Below are positions 8,182-16,865 of a DNA stretch of 43,727 nucleotides, piece after piece; within the stretch, counting starts at the first letter, position 1; the number at the start of each line of letters is the position of its first letter. The stretch is from a virus, in the IMG/VR virus record IMGVR_UViG_3300042876_000853, positions 1-43,727 of that record, one strand, 5' to 3'. The notes beneath the pieces were generated by a model. That model did no database searches and was not told the DNA's origin. It was given only the letters and a program-made list of their open reading frames with translations. Made by a program: the position numbers and the translations under genes.

Positions 8182-11100
8182 GTGGCCACAGACAATCCGT
8201 TTGAAAATATTCAGGAAGCAGCACCAGAAGATAATCCTTTTATGTCGGTAGGTGAATCCAAAGAAGAAAACCCCTTCTTGGAAGTCGCCCAAGCCGTTGA
8301 GGATGCCACAGTACCTGTCCAACAACAAGGACAGGATTTACGAGCCGCTGCCCAAGCTGTTAAAAAGGAACAAGACAACGCCTCCTTTTGGAGCTGGGCG
8401 CACTCCCCAGTAGGGCGTTTCTACGCCCAGTCCGCTGCCTCCTTTGGAGAACACGTTCTTACGCCGATTGCCGAAACTATTACCCAAGAACCTATCATCC
8501 GGGATACTGTTTCTGGAATCAAGGACGCCGTGGGGAACGCAGCCAAGATTTTCGAAAAGCACTCTGGGGCAGTAACTATGTCCCCTGACGACCTGTCTAT
8601 TACTACCACCCCTGCCCAAGTACTCACGTCCATGGGTGCACGCACCGCCCCGATGTTAAACACTTACTCCCTCTTGGAAAAGTTCGGTGTGCCAACCGAG
8701 TTTTATGTAGGCGAGATGGCGTACCTGCCGCAAACCAGAGCCTTGATCCAAGCATCTGGCGGAGATCCTGACACGATTAGAATGCGCCTTGCCCTTTCCC
8801 TTGGGATGGACTGGGCCTTACAAAAAGGTTTTACCAGCCTGCTTAAAGGCTTAGAGGCTCCTAAAGTATTGGAGACCGTAGACAAATTAACCTCTATGCC
8901 TGAAGAGGCGCAACAGGCGGTATTACGCGAAAGCCTACGCACCCGCACTTTGTCAGAAGAAGGCTCCGCCATTGTTAAATCTGAGCTGACCCGCGCCGAA
9001 TTGACGGCCAATGCCAAAACGATCAAGACTACCACGTTGCCCGGAGAGCCGACAAGTTCGTATAAAGTAGAGGTGCCGCACGAAGCCGTTATGGGCTTCA
9101 CTAAAACCTCTACCCTGCCCACGGAGATTATTGCCAACGGACTAAAGTACGACATCTCTACGGGGAAAGCTATTCCTTTAAAGCCTGCCAATTCATACGA
9201 GAAGTTAAATCAGTTACTCGAGAACGCCGATATCGTCGAGAACCCTTCCAGTATTATCAAAGAAGGAGAAACTCTCCACAACGTATTAACGGAAGCGCCC
9301 ACAATCAAAGATCCTGGAGTACCATGGGCCGCCCGTGGATGGCGTGCTATGTTTCGTAGCCCGGAATACTATGCGCCTACCCTATATTCCCATATGGCCT
9401 CTGCGCAACGTGAGGCTGCCGCCCTAAAAACAACGTTGTCGAATATGCTAGGGGACTGGTCAAAAATCCCCGAACAAGAACGATTTCTCCTTGGCGCTCA
9501 AGCCGACGGTATCTTGTCGCAGGCCGACTTCACCAAGGCTATTACTGAGGGCGCCATTTCTGAACAAGGGTTGCAGCTTCTGAATAACTGGCGTAAAGTT
9601 GCCGCGCAAGGAGCCGATCTGACAGGACTTGAAAAAGGCCGTGAACTTTCTTCTTATTTGCATCACGTAATCGAACAGGAAAAAAAGAAAGATTGGTGGG
9701 ACGGACTTAACAACTTAAAAGATATGGAGCACAATATTAAGAAGGGCGCCCTTCGCGAACGCACGGGTGCCACCGGGTATACCTTGGACATCGGCAAATC
9801 CGCCGAGCAATACATCGAGTGGGCCGCACGCCATACGGCGGAGAAAAAGTATCTGCCCTTAATGGAGGAAGAAGTTAGCCGCATCAAAGCCCTCGATCCT
9901 ACCCGTGGACACGTTGCAGAAAACTTAACCCAATACTATTTTGGGATTCTAAAGCAGCGAGTGGCGGCCTACAAAGTAGCTGTGCCTATTTCCAACACAG
10001 TAAAAAGTCTCTTTGGCCAAGGAGCCCTGTCGTACAACCTAGCATCCGGAATCTTAAACTCCACCCAGGGGCCTGTCTTTGGAACAACCCTTATTGGCTA
10101 TCGAGCCTACAACCAGGGCGTCAAATTAGCCACTGAGGCTATCTACGGATCAGCAGAACGAAAGGGATACCTTAAAAATCTCCTGCGCGAATCCGGCATC
10201 TTAGAGGACATGAGCAACAACGTACTGGATAACATGCAGACCATGTGGTCAAAAGTGTTGCCTAAAGCCGTGCTGGATCACCAATACGACTTTATGAAGT
10301 ATTCCGAGTACCTAAATAAAGCGACCGTTTACCTTGGCGCTCACCAAGACATTATGTCCAAAATGGACGTACTGAATAAAGCTGGATTAGGCAAGCTCCC
10401 TGCGGTGGAGAAATATTTAACCTCCCGTGGGGTAGATCTCTTGGGAAATGTGGAAGACGAGGCTTGGAAGTATGCCCGCAAAGTAACCGCTAAAACACAG
10501 ATTGATATGAGCCGTGCCGGGGCTACGTTTTTCCAAACGAATCCGTTTACGTCGCCCTTAATGATGTTTATGAACTACCCCACAAAAATCAGTGAGTACG
10601 TGCTCTCAACTGCGGGCACCGTCACCAAACTATTAGCCGATCCTAAACAGTGGGGTACGGCCATTCACCAACCGGAAGTCCAAGCAGCCATGCGTATGGC
10701 GATTAATGCCGCCGGACTGTATGGGATCGGGCATGCCCTTGGTGCGTCCCCGAAAAAGATTATGAATTTTCTACCCAGCTTCGCCCCAATCATGCAGACG
10801 GCGATGCGCGGACTTGACGCATTAGAAGCCATGCAAAACTACGATCCAGCGGCAGCGGAAAAAATGACTAGAGTCCTGTGCACTCTGTCAGGCCTTCCGG
10901 TCAATGCCCCCATTTGGAAGATAAAGCTGATGGTGAAAACTGCCATCCAAAACAAGGACGTACAAGGGGACGAATGGACAATCTACGATCCGCGCAATCC
11001 CCGCAAGCCCTTATACACTGTCAACAAATGGCTGTGGTCCTTTGGTAAGTTTACCAATCTTTTCGACACCGAAACGGAGGATCAGTATCACGAGCTCTTT

Positions 11101-11268
11101 AGTCAGAAGGCCAAAGAGGAAAAACAAATTTCCAACTTAAACAAGGCGCTCGTAGCTTCCCGGGGCGACGAAGATAAGCGCCTAGCCCTACGCTCGCGTG
11201 TCAAAGAACTGAGTATGAAGCGCCGCACCACCACTAAAGAATTGAGGGACCTACAACATGGCCGATAG
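8182..11268 (+). CDS. Large internal virion / ejection protein (1028 aa)
   Basis: The largest protein of the genome, with a GTG start supported by AGGAGATTGCT. Three NPF motifs lie in the first 35 residues (5-7, 18-20 and 30-32), each preceded by acidic residues. The body is mostly helical. Around residues 610-660 there is a Gly/Ala/Ser-rich amphipathic region (KSLFGQGALSYNLASGILNS), and near residue 790 a segment with MMFMNYPTKISEYVLS. The basic C-terminus contains KRLALRSRVKELSMKRR. Size, position and helical composition fit the large injected proteins of podoviruses (T7 gp16, P22 gp16/gp20 type), but I see no lytic transglycosylase signature. It overlaps the fibre gene by 11 bases. Confidence 0.65.
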   Translation: MATDNPFENIQEAAPEDNPFMSVGESKEENPFLEVAQAVEDATVPVQQQGQDLRAAAQAVKKEQDNASFWSWAHSPVGRFYAQSAASFGEHVLTPIAETITQEPIIRDTVSGIKDAVGNAAKIFEKHSGAVTMSPDDLSITTTPAQVLTSMGARTAPMLNTYSLLEKFGVPTEFYVGEMAYLPQTRALIQASGGDPDTIRMRLALSLGMDWALQKGFTSLLKGLEAPKVLETVDKLTSMPEEAQQAVLRESLRTRTLSEEGSAIVKSELTRAELTANAKTIKTTTLPGEPTSSYKVEVPHEAVMGFTKTSTLPTEIIANGLKYDISTGKAIPLKPANSYEKLNQLLENADIVENPSSIIKEGETLHNVLTEAPTIKDPGVPWAARGWRAMFRSPEYYAPTLYSHMASAQREAAALKTTLSNMLGDWSKIPEQERFLLGAQADGILSQADFTKAITEGAISEQGLQLLNNWRKVAAQGADLTGLEKGRELSSYLHHVIEQEKKKDWWDGLNNLKDMEHNIKKGALRERTGATGYTLDIGKSAEQYIEWAARHTAEKKYLPLMEEEVSRIKALDPTRGHVAENLTQYYFGILKQRVAAYKVAVPISNTVKSLFGQGALSYNLASGILNSTQGPVFGTTLIGYRAYNQGVKLATEAIYGSAERKGYLKNLLRESGILEDMSNNVLDNMQTMWSKVLPKAVLDHQYDFMKYSEYLNKATVYLGAHQDIMSKMDVLNKAGLGKLPAVEKYLTSRGVDLLGNVEDEAWKYARKVTAKTQIDMSRAGATFFQTNPFTSPLMMFMNYPTKISEYVLSTAGTVTKLLADPKQWGTAIHQPEVQAAMRMAINAAGLYGIGHALGASPKKIMNFLPSFAPIMQTAMRGLDALEAMQNYDPAAAEKMTRVLCTLSGLPVNAPIWKIKLMVKTAIQNKDVQGDEWTIYDPRNPRKPLYTVNKWLWSFGKFTNLFDTETEDQYHELFSQKAKEEKQISNLNKALVASRGDEDKRLALRSRVKELSMKRRTTTKELRDLQHGR

Positions 11269-12475
11269 TTACAGCGTCACTAAAGTAGCTCCTGGATCCA
11301 TATACAGTACTCCTACAGAGGCTAATTATTTAGATGTTACCCGCCGCGTCCGTAACCTTGAGGAGCAATCACCAGTAGCAGGGCCCACGGGTCCGGCTGG
11401 CCCGTCTGGGCCAAACAATATCACGACCGCCACTACTACGAACTTAACCGGCGTCCTTAAGGGAAACGGATCTAACGTCAGCGGTAGCGCCACAGCCACA
11501 GATGTCGACGCCCTTAAACGGGACGGCTCTAATGCCAATGCTACCATAAATCTTCAGGGGCAAACTCTTGAAACCACCGGCTCCTTGGGGGCGGGCACAA
11601 TCACACCCCGCAGAAAAATCGATGCGCTGGATGCCTCCAACCCTCAAATTCGGGCTACTCACACAGAAAACTCTGTGTACGCCGATTTTAAAACGGACAG
11701 TAACGGGTATTTAATGATTAACCCGACCGGCCAAAGAACCGGGTATAACGTTCCCTACGCCGAGGCGAATCTGCACGTCGGGGGCTCCACCGGTTCAACC
11801 CTGCTTATGGAGCTATTGGTTGGTGGCTCTGGTTCCCAAGGTCTACAATTTAAAAATAGCAATGCCGGATTAAACCATAAGTTTTTTGATCTATCGGTAG
11901 GAGAGTACCAGGTCATTTATAGATTCCCCAACGACAACTTTACCGACGCGAAAAACTTCCTTAAGGTCACCAAGGGCGGAGCTGACGGCTACACCCCGGT
12001 TTCTGTTGACTTTGAATACGGAAACGTTACCATTGGCGGGGAGTATGGAACTGCGCGTCTTCAACTACCCGCTGGAACAACTGCGGCTGAAAGCGCGCCA
12101 TTAAAGTTTTTATCCGGTGCATCGTTAACAACCCCAGAAGCAGGGGCGGTTGAATACACCACGGATGATTTGTTCTTTACCATTGACACGGGTACGGCAC
12201 GAAAGAGATTTGTTTTGGCTGATCCAACGGCAGGCCTAACTAGTGGGCGGGTTCCGTACGCTACAACTAACGGTCGGCTGAAAGATGATGCTGGTCTTAC
12301 ATTTGACGGAACCAACCTAGCTACCACCGGTACATGCGCAAGTGCCGGATTTAAAGTTGGGTCGACAGCGGGTATTGATGCTACCATTCCCGTCGCGCCT
12401 GTGGCCCCAGCTACCGTGGCCGGGAGCATGACATTTACAAAAGGTATTTTAACGGCGTATACGGCGCCTTCATAA
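11258..12475 (+). CDS. Tail fibre-like protein with collagen-like repeat
   Basis: A 405-residue beta-rich structural protein. Near residue 43 it has a short collagen-like run, GPTGPAGPSGP, common in phage fibres as a trimeric stalk. It is followed by TLTGVLKGNG-type segments and Gly/Ser/Thr-rich repeats such as GSLGAGTITPRRKIDALDAS and NVTIGGEYGTARLQLPAGTT, typical of triple-stranded fibre shafts. There is no intramolecular chaperone motif at the C-terminus that I recognise. It overlaps the ejection protein gene by 11 bases and precedes two small genes. Receptor binding is inferred; the distal half may be the variable host-recognition part. Confidence 0.72.
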   Translation: MADSYSVTKVAPGSIYSTPTEANYLDVTRRVRNLEEQSPVAGPTGPAGPSGPNNITTATTTNLTGVLKGNGSNVSGSATATDVDALKRDGSNANATINLQGQTLETTGSLGAGTITPRRKIDALDASNPQIRATHTENSVYADFKTDSNGYLMINPTGQRTGYNVPYAEANLHVGGSTGSTLLMELLVGGSGSQGLQFKNSNAGLNHKFFDLSVGEYQVIYRFPNDNFTDAKNFLKVTKGGADGYTPVSVDFEYGNVTIGGEYGTARLQLPAGTTAAESAPLKFLSGASLTTPEAGAVEYTTDDLFFTIDTGTARKRFVLADPTAGLTSGRVPYATTNGRLKDDAGLTFDGTNLATTGTCASAGFKVGSTAGIDATIPVAPVAPATVAGSMTFTKGILTAYTAPS

Positions 12476-12490
12476 CCAAAGGAGACAAAA

Positions 12491-12796
12491 ATGGCGGACG
12501 TAACACTTAGTGTGGTCATCCCCGACGCCCACGTCAACACTATTTTACAAATGCTCACAGAGTTTGCTGGTAAGACAATGGTACTCAAAGCCGGGGGAGT
12601 TATTGAATGGCCATTTACCTTTGTCGAAAAACAAGCAGGAGAAACCAACCGGGCATTTGCGGAGCGCTATATTAAAACGTTTATCCGTGCATCGGCCCGA
12701 CTATACTCCTATACCAAGGACGCACAAAGGCACGCCTCCGAAACATTAGCTATTACCAAACCAACTCAGAGTATACCGGATACGATTGTTGGGTAA
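12491..12796 (+). CDS. Small phage protein after the fibre gene, unknown function
   Basis: A 101-residue protein with a good ribosome site (AAAGGAGAC). The first half alternates a strand with short helices (VTLSVVIPDAHVNTILQM), and the second half is a basic helix (NRAFAERYIKTFIRASARLY). No cysteines or membrane segment. Similar short proteins often follow fibre genes, where they may be fibre assembly factors or minor structural proteins. I cannot name the family. Confidence 0.65.
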   Translation: MADVTLSVVIPDAHVNTILQMLTEFAGKTMVLKAGGVIEWPFTFVEKQAGETNRAFAERYIKTFIRASARLYSYTKDAQRHASETLAITKPTQSIPDTIVG

Positions 12797-12821
12797 CACA
12801 GACTAAAGTCGGGGGTACGTT

Positions 12822-13157
12822 ATGCCTACAGTGTTTGATGAGACTTACATCACCAGAACCGAATTTGAAATTTCAGAGCAACGCCGCAAGGAGCGCGAGG
12901 CCGCAGCCTTTGCGCGCGAAAGCGACCAACGGGAGATCCTTAACGAAGTACGAGAAGGAATTAGGGAAGTGGTTGACTGGAAAAACCAAATGCAAGGTTC
13001 CTTGGAAGATTACAAAGAAATTCGCCGCTGGGTGCAGAACGCTCAAGGCGGTATCATCTGGGGTACAAGCATCTTATTGTTCCTCCTTGGAGTAATCGGG
13101 TGGGCCTTCAACCATTTCTTTATTAGCCCGGTTCTAAGGCACATTCGCCTAGGCTAA
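12822..13157 (+). CDS. Membrane protein with one C-terminal helix, holin candidate
   Basis: A 111-residue protein: a very charged N-terminal coiled-coil (EQRRKEREAAAFARESDQRE) followed by one clear transmembrane helix (IIWGTSILLFLLGVIGWAF) near residues 74-95 and a short tail with RHIRLG. This arrangement, cytoplasmic coiled-coil plus one C-terminal helix, occurs in tail-anchored phage membrane proteins. It is the last gene of the plus-strand arm, and its end overlaps that of the convergent endolysin gene by 9 bases. A holin or holin-accessory role is inferred from topology and the adjacent endolysin, but a structural role is possible. Confidence 0.65.
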   Translation: MPTVFDETYITRTEFEISEQRRKEREAAAFARESDQREILNEVREGIREVVDWKNQMQGSLEDYKEIRRWVQNAQGGIIWGTSILLFLLGVIGWAFNHFFISPVLRHIRLG

Positions 13158-13553
13158 CTCGTAATGCCCGGCGTCCCACCCCAATGGAATAATTTTACCA
13201 GAGGGTAGAAGCAAGGGTGTGGTCGGTTTAAACACTCCGCCCCACCGAATAGAAATTCCCATTTCTCTTGCGGTAGTGGATACCAAAAGAAAAAGATTAT
13301 AGTAATCAAGCGGTGTGGCCGAGGGGTATGGCTCAATATCAATAGCACGCGATGGACTCGTGTTGTGCTTGCTATTGGGCCATTCCTTCGTGCTATTCCC
13401 TTCTACAAACGCCGCCGTCTGTGCAATCCGATCCCTATATCCGCATATCACAGAAAAATCCTGCTGCTGCTTTTCCAGAACCGCTGTAAATAAGTTTTGC
13501 AAAATAGGGTGACACGTCGCTAATCTCCGCGCCGAACTCTTGCTAAATTTCAT
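13149..13553 (-). CDS. Endolysin, M15 family peptidase (L-Ala-D-Glu / D-Ala-D-Ala type)
   Basis: A 134-residue zinc peptidase that cuts peptidoglycan stem peptides. The M15 signature is complete: SKHNTSPSRAIDIEPY gives the first His (63) and Asp (72), and WDAGHYEL gives the second zinc His (130). The upstream FSVICGYRD segment is the usual strand before the active site. There is no signal peptide or cell-wall binding domain, so it would need a holin. It starts in a TGATATGA overlap with the helicase gene and has GGAGGAG as ribosome site. Unusually, it is the last gene of the replication operon rather than part of the late arm. Confidence 0.9.
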   Translation of the reverse strand: MKFSKSSARRLATCHPILQNLFTAVLEKQQQDFSVICGYRDRIAQTAAFVEGNSTKEWPNSKHNTSPSRAIDIEPYPSATPLDYYNLFLLVSTTAREMGISIRWGGVFKPTTPLLLPSGKIIPLGWDAGHYELA

Positions 13554-14893
13554 ATCATCTCCTCCGAATCTCGAATAATCGGTAAAGGATCTGCCTCATC
13601 TAATTCCGCTTTAAACTCGGTTCGCAACAAAGTCTGAAATTCCTGGGTTTTGACCAACGAGTCTTTTCCTCTACGAACCAATCCGGCCTGCATTAGCCAC
13701 CGAAACTTCTGCTTGATCGCGGGCACCTGCCCAATATCCTGCTCTGTATTGAAGATCGTGAACGTAGTGTGCGTGGACAAATACGACAATAAGGTCCGAT
13801 AGGATTTCCAAGACCGAATCTCCCGCATCACCACATCTTTGCGCCGCGTAAACGCTTCTTCCGTTTGGCGATACGCCCTAACATACTCTTCATACCGTAG
13901 ATCATTTGTCTTAAAAAGATGAACAAGCCAATCGTGAATCCACTGCACATGCTCTGGATACACAACCACCGTTTTAATATCCGCCCCAGGCCCTTTGACC
14001 CTCACCAACGTAGCCAGCGCCGCCGCAAGTCGCGCCAATCTAAGATGCTGGCTGGCTGACACTACAATCGGAAAATCTGTAGCCCATGCCTTAACCAGGG
14101 AACTCCCCAAGGTGTAGCACGCTTGCTCCGCTGCCTCGGTAAACTTAACATCATTTTCTGTTAGCGCCCACGCCACGTTCAAGCCCGCCCTCAATACTTC
14201 CTTGGTAAAAAGGTTCGGCAGGTTGACGTTTTTATACTTTTCGGACAAGCCCTCCCCGGTCATTTTAAATCCCAAGATTAAATCGAACCGGGTCATGTCC
14301 TCTAAAGTTCCAATGAGATATTTAAACAACTGAACCGGAGACGGTCCGTTACTAAAATTGATAATCTCAGTGGGCCCAAACTTACGTGGATTTGCAATCC
14401 ATATTTTCCGACACTTGGCGAGAGCGACAATGGTCCGTATGCCCACGATTTGTGAAATTCCACTTGATCGTACATCGGTCATCCTTTCCAGATCCTCTTG
14501 GGAAATAGATTGCATCTCATCTATGATAACCAGACCACGATTATTATTACTAAAAAACCCAGATTTAGCCACATTACCATTGGCCTGTTTATCAATGCCA
14601 CCAACCAATCCAGCATACGTTGCCTTCCCACGGTTCATACCTCCGGCATTGGTAAAGTGCCACAGCTTTTCGACGGACGTCGATTTTCCACTTTGGCTCT
14701 CCCCAAATAAGCATATGTCCAGCCACCCCCTAATACGATCTCCGCTAAAAATAATCTCCAGGGGGGAGAAGTACGTAAGCAATATAGCGGTAAGCATGTC
14801 ATCTCTCTCGTACACATGCGTCACGTTAAACGTCAGATCATCCACGATCTGTTTCATCTTCTTATCTATCTTATGCAGAAGCTGCGGATTCAT
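13550..14893 (-). CDS. MCM-like AAA+ replicative helicase
   Basis: A 447-residue ATPase. Walker A is GESQSGKST (64-72), Walker B is GLVIIDEMQ (120-128), sensor 1 is IANPR (166-170), and an arginine-finger motif reads TRFDLIL (201-207). The last closely matches the SRFD motif of MCM helicases, and the order of the elements is that of MCM proteins. A helical C-terminal region follows, ending with a winged-helix-like stretch (QKFRWLMQAGLVRRGKDSL). The N-terminal OB/zinc domain of cellular MCM is absent. It overlaps the DNA polymerase gene by 23 bases, with GGAGGAG ahead of the ATG. No DnaB-like helicase is present, so this is probably the replicative helicase. A generic AAA+ loader is the alternative. 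Confidence 0.82.
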   Translation of the reverse strand: MNPQLLHKIDKKMKQIVDDLTFNVTHVYERDDMLTAILLTYFSPLEIIFSGDRIRGWLDICLFGESQSGKSTSVEKLWHFTNAGGMNRGKATYAGLVGGIDKQANGNVAKSGFFSNNNRGLVIIDEMQSISQEDLERMTDVRSSGISQIVGIRTIVALAKCRKIWIANPRKFGPTEIINFSNGPSPVQLFKYLIGTLEDMTRFDLILGFKMTGEGLSEKYKNVNLPNLFTKEVLRAGLNVAWALTENDVKFTEAAEQACYTLGSSLVKAWATDFPIVVSASQHLRLARLAAALATLVRVKGPGADIKTVVVYPEHVQWIHDWLVHLFKTNDLRYEEYVRAYRQTEEAFTRRKDVVMREIRSWKSYRTLLSYLSTHTTFTIFNTEQDIGQVPAIKQKFRWLMQAGLVRRGKDSLVKTQEFQTLLRTEFKAELDEADPLPIIRDSEEMI

Positions 14894-16865
14894 GCTCCTC
14901 CTTCGCCGGCCAAGGATAGGTTTCCTCTAAGTTCTTCCCAATCTCTACTTCCGCTATAATGGGCAGCACGGTATTTATTTTCGGTACGTCCTCCATGATA
15001 GCTTTCAATGCAGGAACAACAACATCGATATCCTGGTCCCGAACCATAAACACTAGTTCGTCGTGGATACAGGCGCATACGTAATTTGGACTTCCGGCAA
15101 GGTACTGTGCACATGCCACCAGCTTTTCCTTAATAAGATCTCCTGTCGCGTGCCCTGAGGTAAGATATTCCAGGCACTTGTAGTACATTCTAGGCGGGAT
15201 ACAAAATCTCCTATCGTACATGCTCCTGACATATCCCTTGGTCCGAAAGGCCTCTTCCACCCGCTTCTTAAAGTGAACGAACGACGGATGAATCTTTTTA
15301 AAGTTTCTACTAATGATGTACGCTTTTCCAAGTTGCGCCTCCAAATTTTCATCCGTGTTTGGGCCCACCACAAACGCTTCCGGCGGCCTGTACCCTATTC
15401 TTTTATTCTCCGACCACTTCGACAAATACTCCGAGTACTGCTTATAGGCCGGTCCTATGTAGTCGCTCGGCGCCCCGCCCAAAGCTTCGGCAAGCATACC
15501 GGCTAGTTTATTCACACCCATTCCATACGAGATCCCAAAATTAAACGCCTTACCGAACGATTTTCTAAGCGAGATATTACTATCCGGCCCCAGTAATTCC
15601 GACACCGTACGCCAGTGCAAATCGGGATTCGCCTTATTGTACTCCTCGATCCACGCCGCATCGTTTAAGTATCTGGCCCCTACCCGCAATTCTATTTGGG
15701 AGTAATCAATACAAACCAATGAGCGCCCTTCTTCAGCCACCAACCCTGCCCGAATATCCGTTGTCGGCAAATTCATCATGTTGGGATTTTTCGATGACAT
15801 ACGCCCGTGCACCGTACCGGCTGACAAATAGTTAATATGCACCCTACCATCAGATTCCATATTCCCAAGGATGCCGTCTATATGTTGGGACACAAACGCG
15901 GTCAATTGCCCGTGCTCTTTAATGTGCTCTATAATAGGATCGGATATTTGTAGTAGCGCCTTTTTATTTGTTTGCTTACCCTTTCCTTTTTTTGCTGGTT
16001 GTAGGGTGTGCCCTCTGGCTTCCAAGACACTCGCCACATCCCGTTTTTTAGCCGGATCAAACGACGGGTCTCCCACCATTTCTCTGATTTTCGCAATACT
16101 CTCGTCAATTCTTCGTACGTATTGGCTACGCAACTTACGGTAGTAGTCGACATCGACCGGCACTCCTTTTCTATTTAATGCAACCAATTCAGGAATTACT
16201 CTCTTCTCATTTTGGTACGCCTCGTTATCTTTATAAGCTTTAAACTTGCGCCAAATATAAGGTGGATATCGGACGTCGTTTAGGCCGTAACTTTTAAACA
16301 CGGCGTACAAATCCGATCTATGGTAGATGCCGAACTCCTCCAAAATCTTTCTTTTCTTTGGAAAGATTGTTTCCAAGGAGGATGTTGTATCCAGAAATAA
16401 AGCTTTCACAACTCCGGTAATTCCCGCTTGCTTTTGAGTACTAAGTCTTTTAAACAGATCATTTTCTTCCGTACTCAACTCTGGAAAATAGTAATTAATC
16501 ATCCGCTTTAAACCTACGGATTTTAACTTTTCCGGATTATCCCGCTTAGGGTCCCCGGTATATGTAAATGGCACCCCCTGATCCAAGACAAATGGAAGAA
16601 GCATCGTGTCTTCAAAATTGGTTATCGGTATACCGTACGTTTGGTCAAACCACCCATACTCATAAACCGCGTTGTGAATCAGCTTTGTGCATCCCGGATC
16701 CTTGGCCATCGCTACAACCTCGGCCTGATATGCAGTCCAGTCATCGGACCACAAATCTTTGTATACGCAATTCCCGTTTTCATAACCACACTGAATGCTA
16801 ACAATCTTTCCTTGGCGCGGATTCGTCCCAACGGTCTCAATGTCCAACGTAAGCAGATTATCCAT
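14871..16865 (-). CDS. polA: Family A DNA polymerase with 3'-5' exonuclease
   Basis: A 664-residue Pol I-type polymerase without the 5' nuclease domain. The proofreading site is intact: DIET (8-11), HNAVYEYGWF (64-73) and YGLND (193-197). The polymerase motifs are A with CIDYSQIELRV (385-395), B with RKSFGKAFNFGISYGMG (434-450) and C with IHDELVFMV (600-608). The residue equivalent to E. coli F762 is Phe. It overlaps the primase end by 8 bases with GGAGG as ribosome site and the helicase start by 23 bases, making a primase-polymerase-helicase operon. It is expected to be the replicative polymerase of the phage. Confidence 0.95.
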   Translation of the reverse strand: MDNLLTLDIETVGTNPRQGKIVSIQCGYENGNCVYKDLWSDDWTAYQAEVVAMAKDPGCTKLIHNAVYEYGWFDQTYGIPITNFEDTMLLPFVLDQGVPFTYTGDPKRDNPEKLKSVGLKRMINYYFPELSTEENDLFKRLSTQKQAGITGVVKALFLDTTSSLETIFPKKRKILEEFGIYHRSDLYAVFKSYGLNDVRYPPYIWRKFKAYKDNEAYQNEKRVIPELVALNRKGVPVDVDYYRKLRSQYVRRIDESIAKIREMVGDPSFDPAKKRDVASVLEARGHTLQPAKKGKGKQTNKKALLQISDPIIEHIKEHGQLTAFVSQHIDGILGNMESDGRVHINYLSAGTVHGRMSSKNPNMMNLPTTDIRAGLVAEEGRSLVCIDYSQIELRVGARYLNDAAWIEEYNKANPDLHWRTVSELLGPDSNISLRKSFGKAFNFGISYGMGVNKLAGMLAEALGGAPSDYIGPAYKQYSEYLSKWSENKRIGYRPPEAFVVGPNTDENLEAQLGKAYIISRNFKKIHPSFVHFKKRVEEAFRTKGYVRSMYDRRFCIPPRMYYKCLEYLTSGHATGDLIKEKLVACAQYLAGSPNYVCACIHDELVFMVRDQDIDVVVPALKAIMEDVPKINTVLPIIAEVEIGKNLEETYPWPAKEEHESAASA

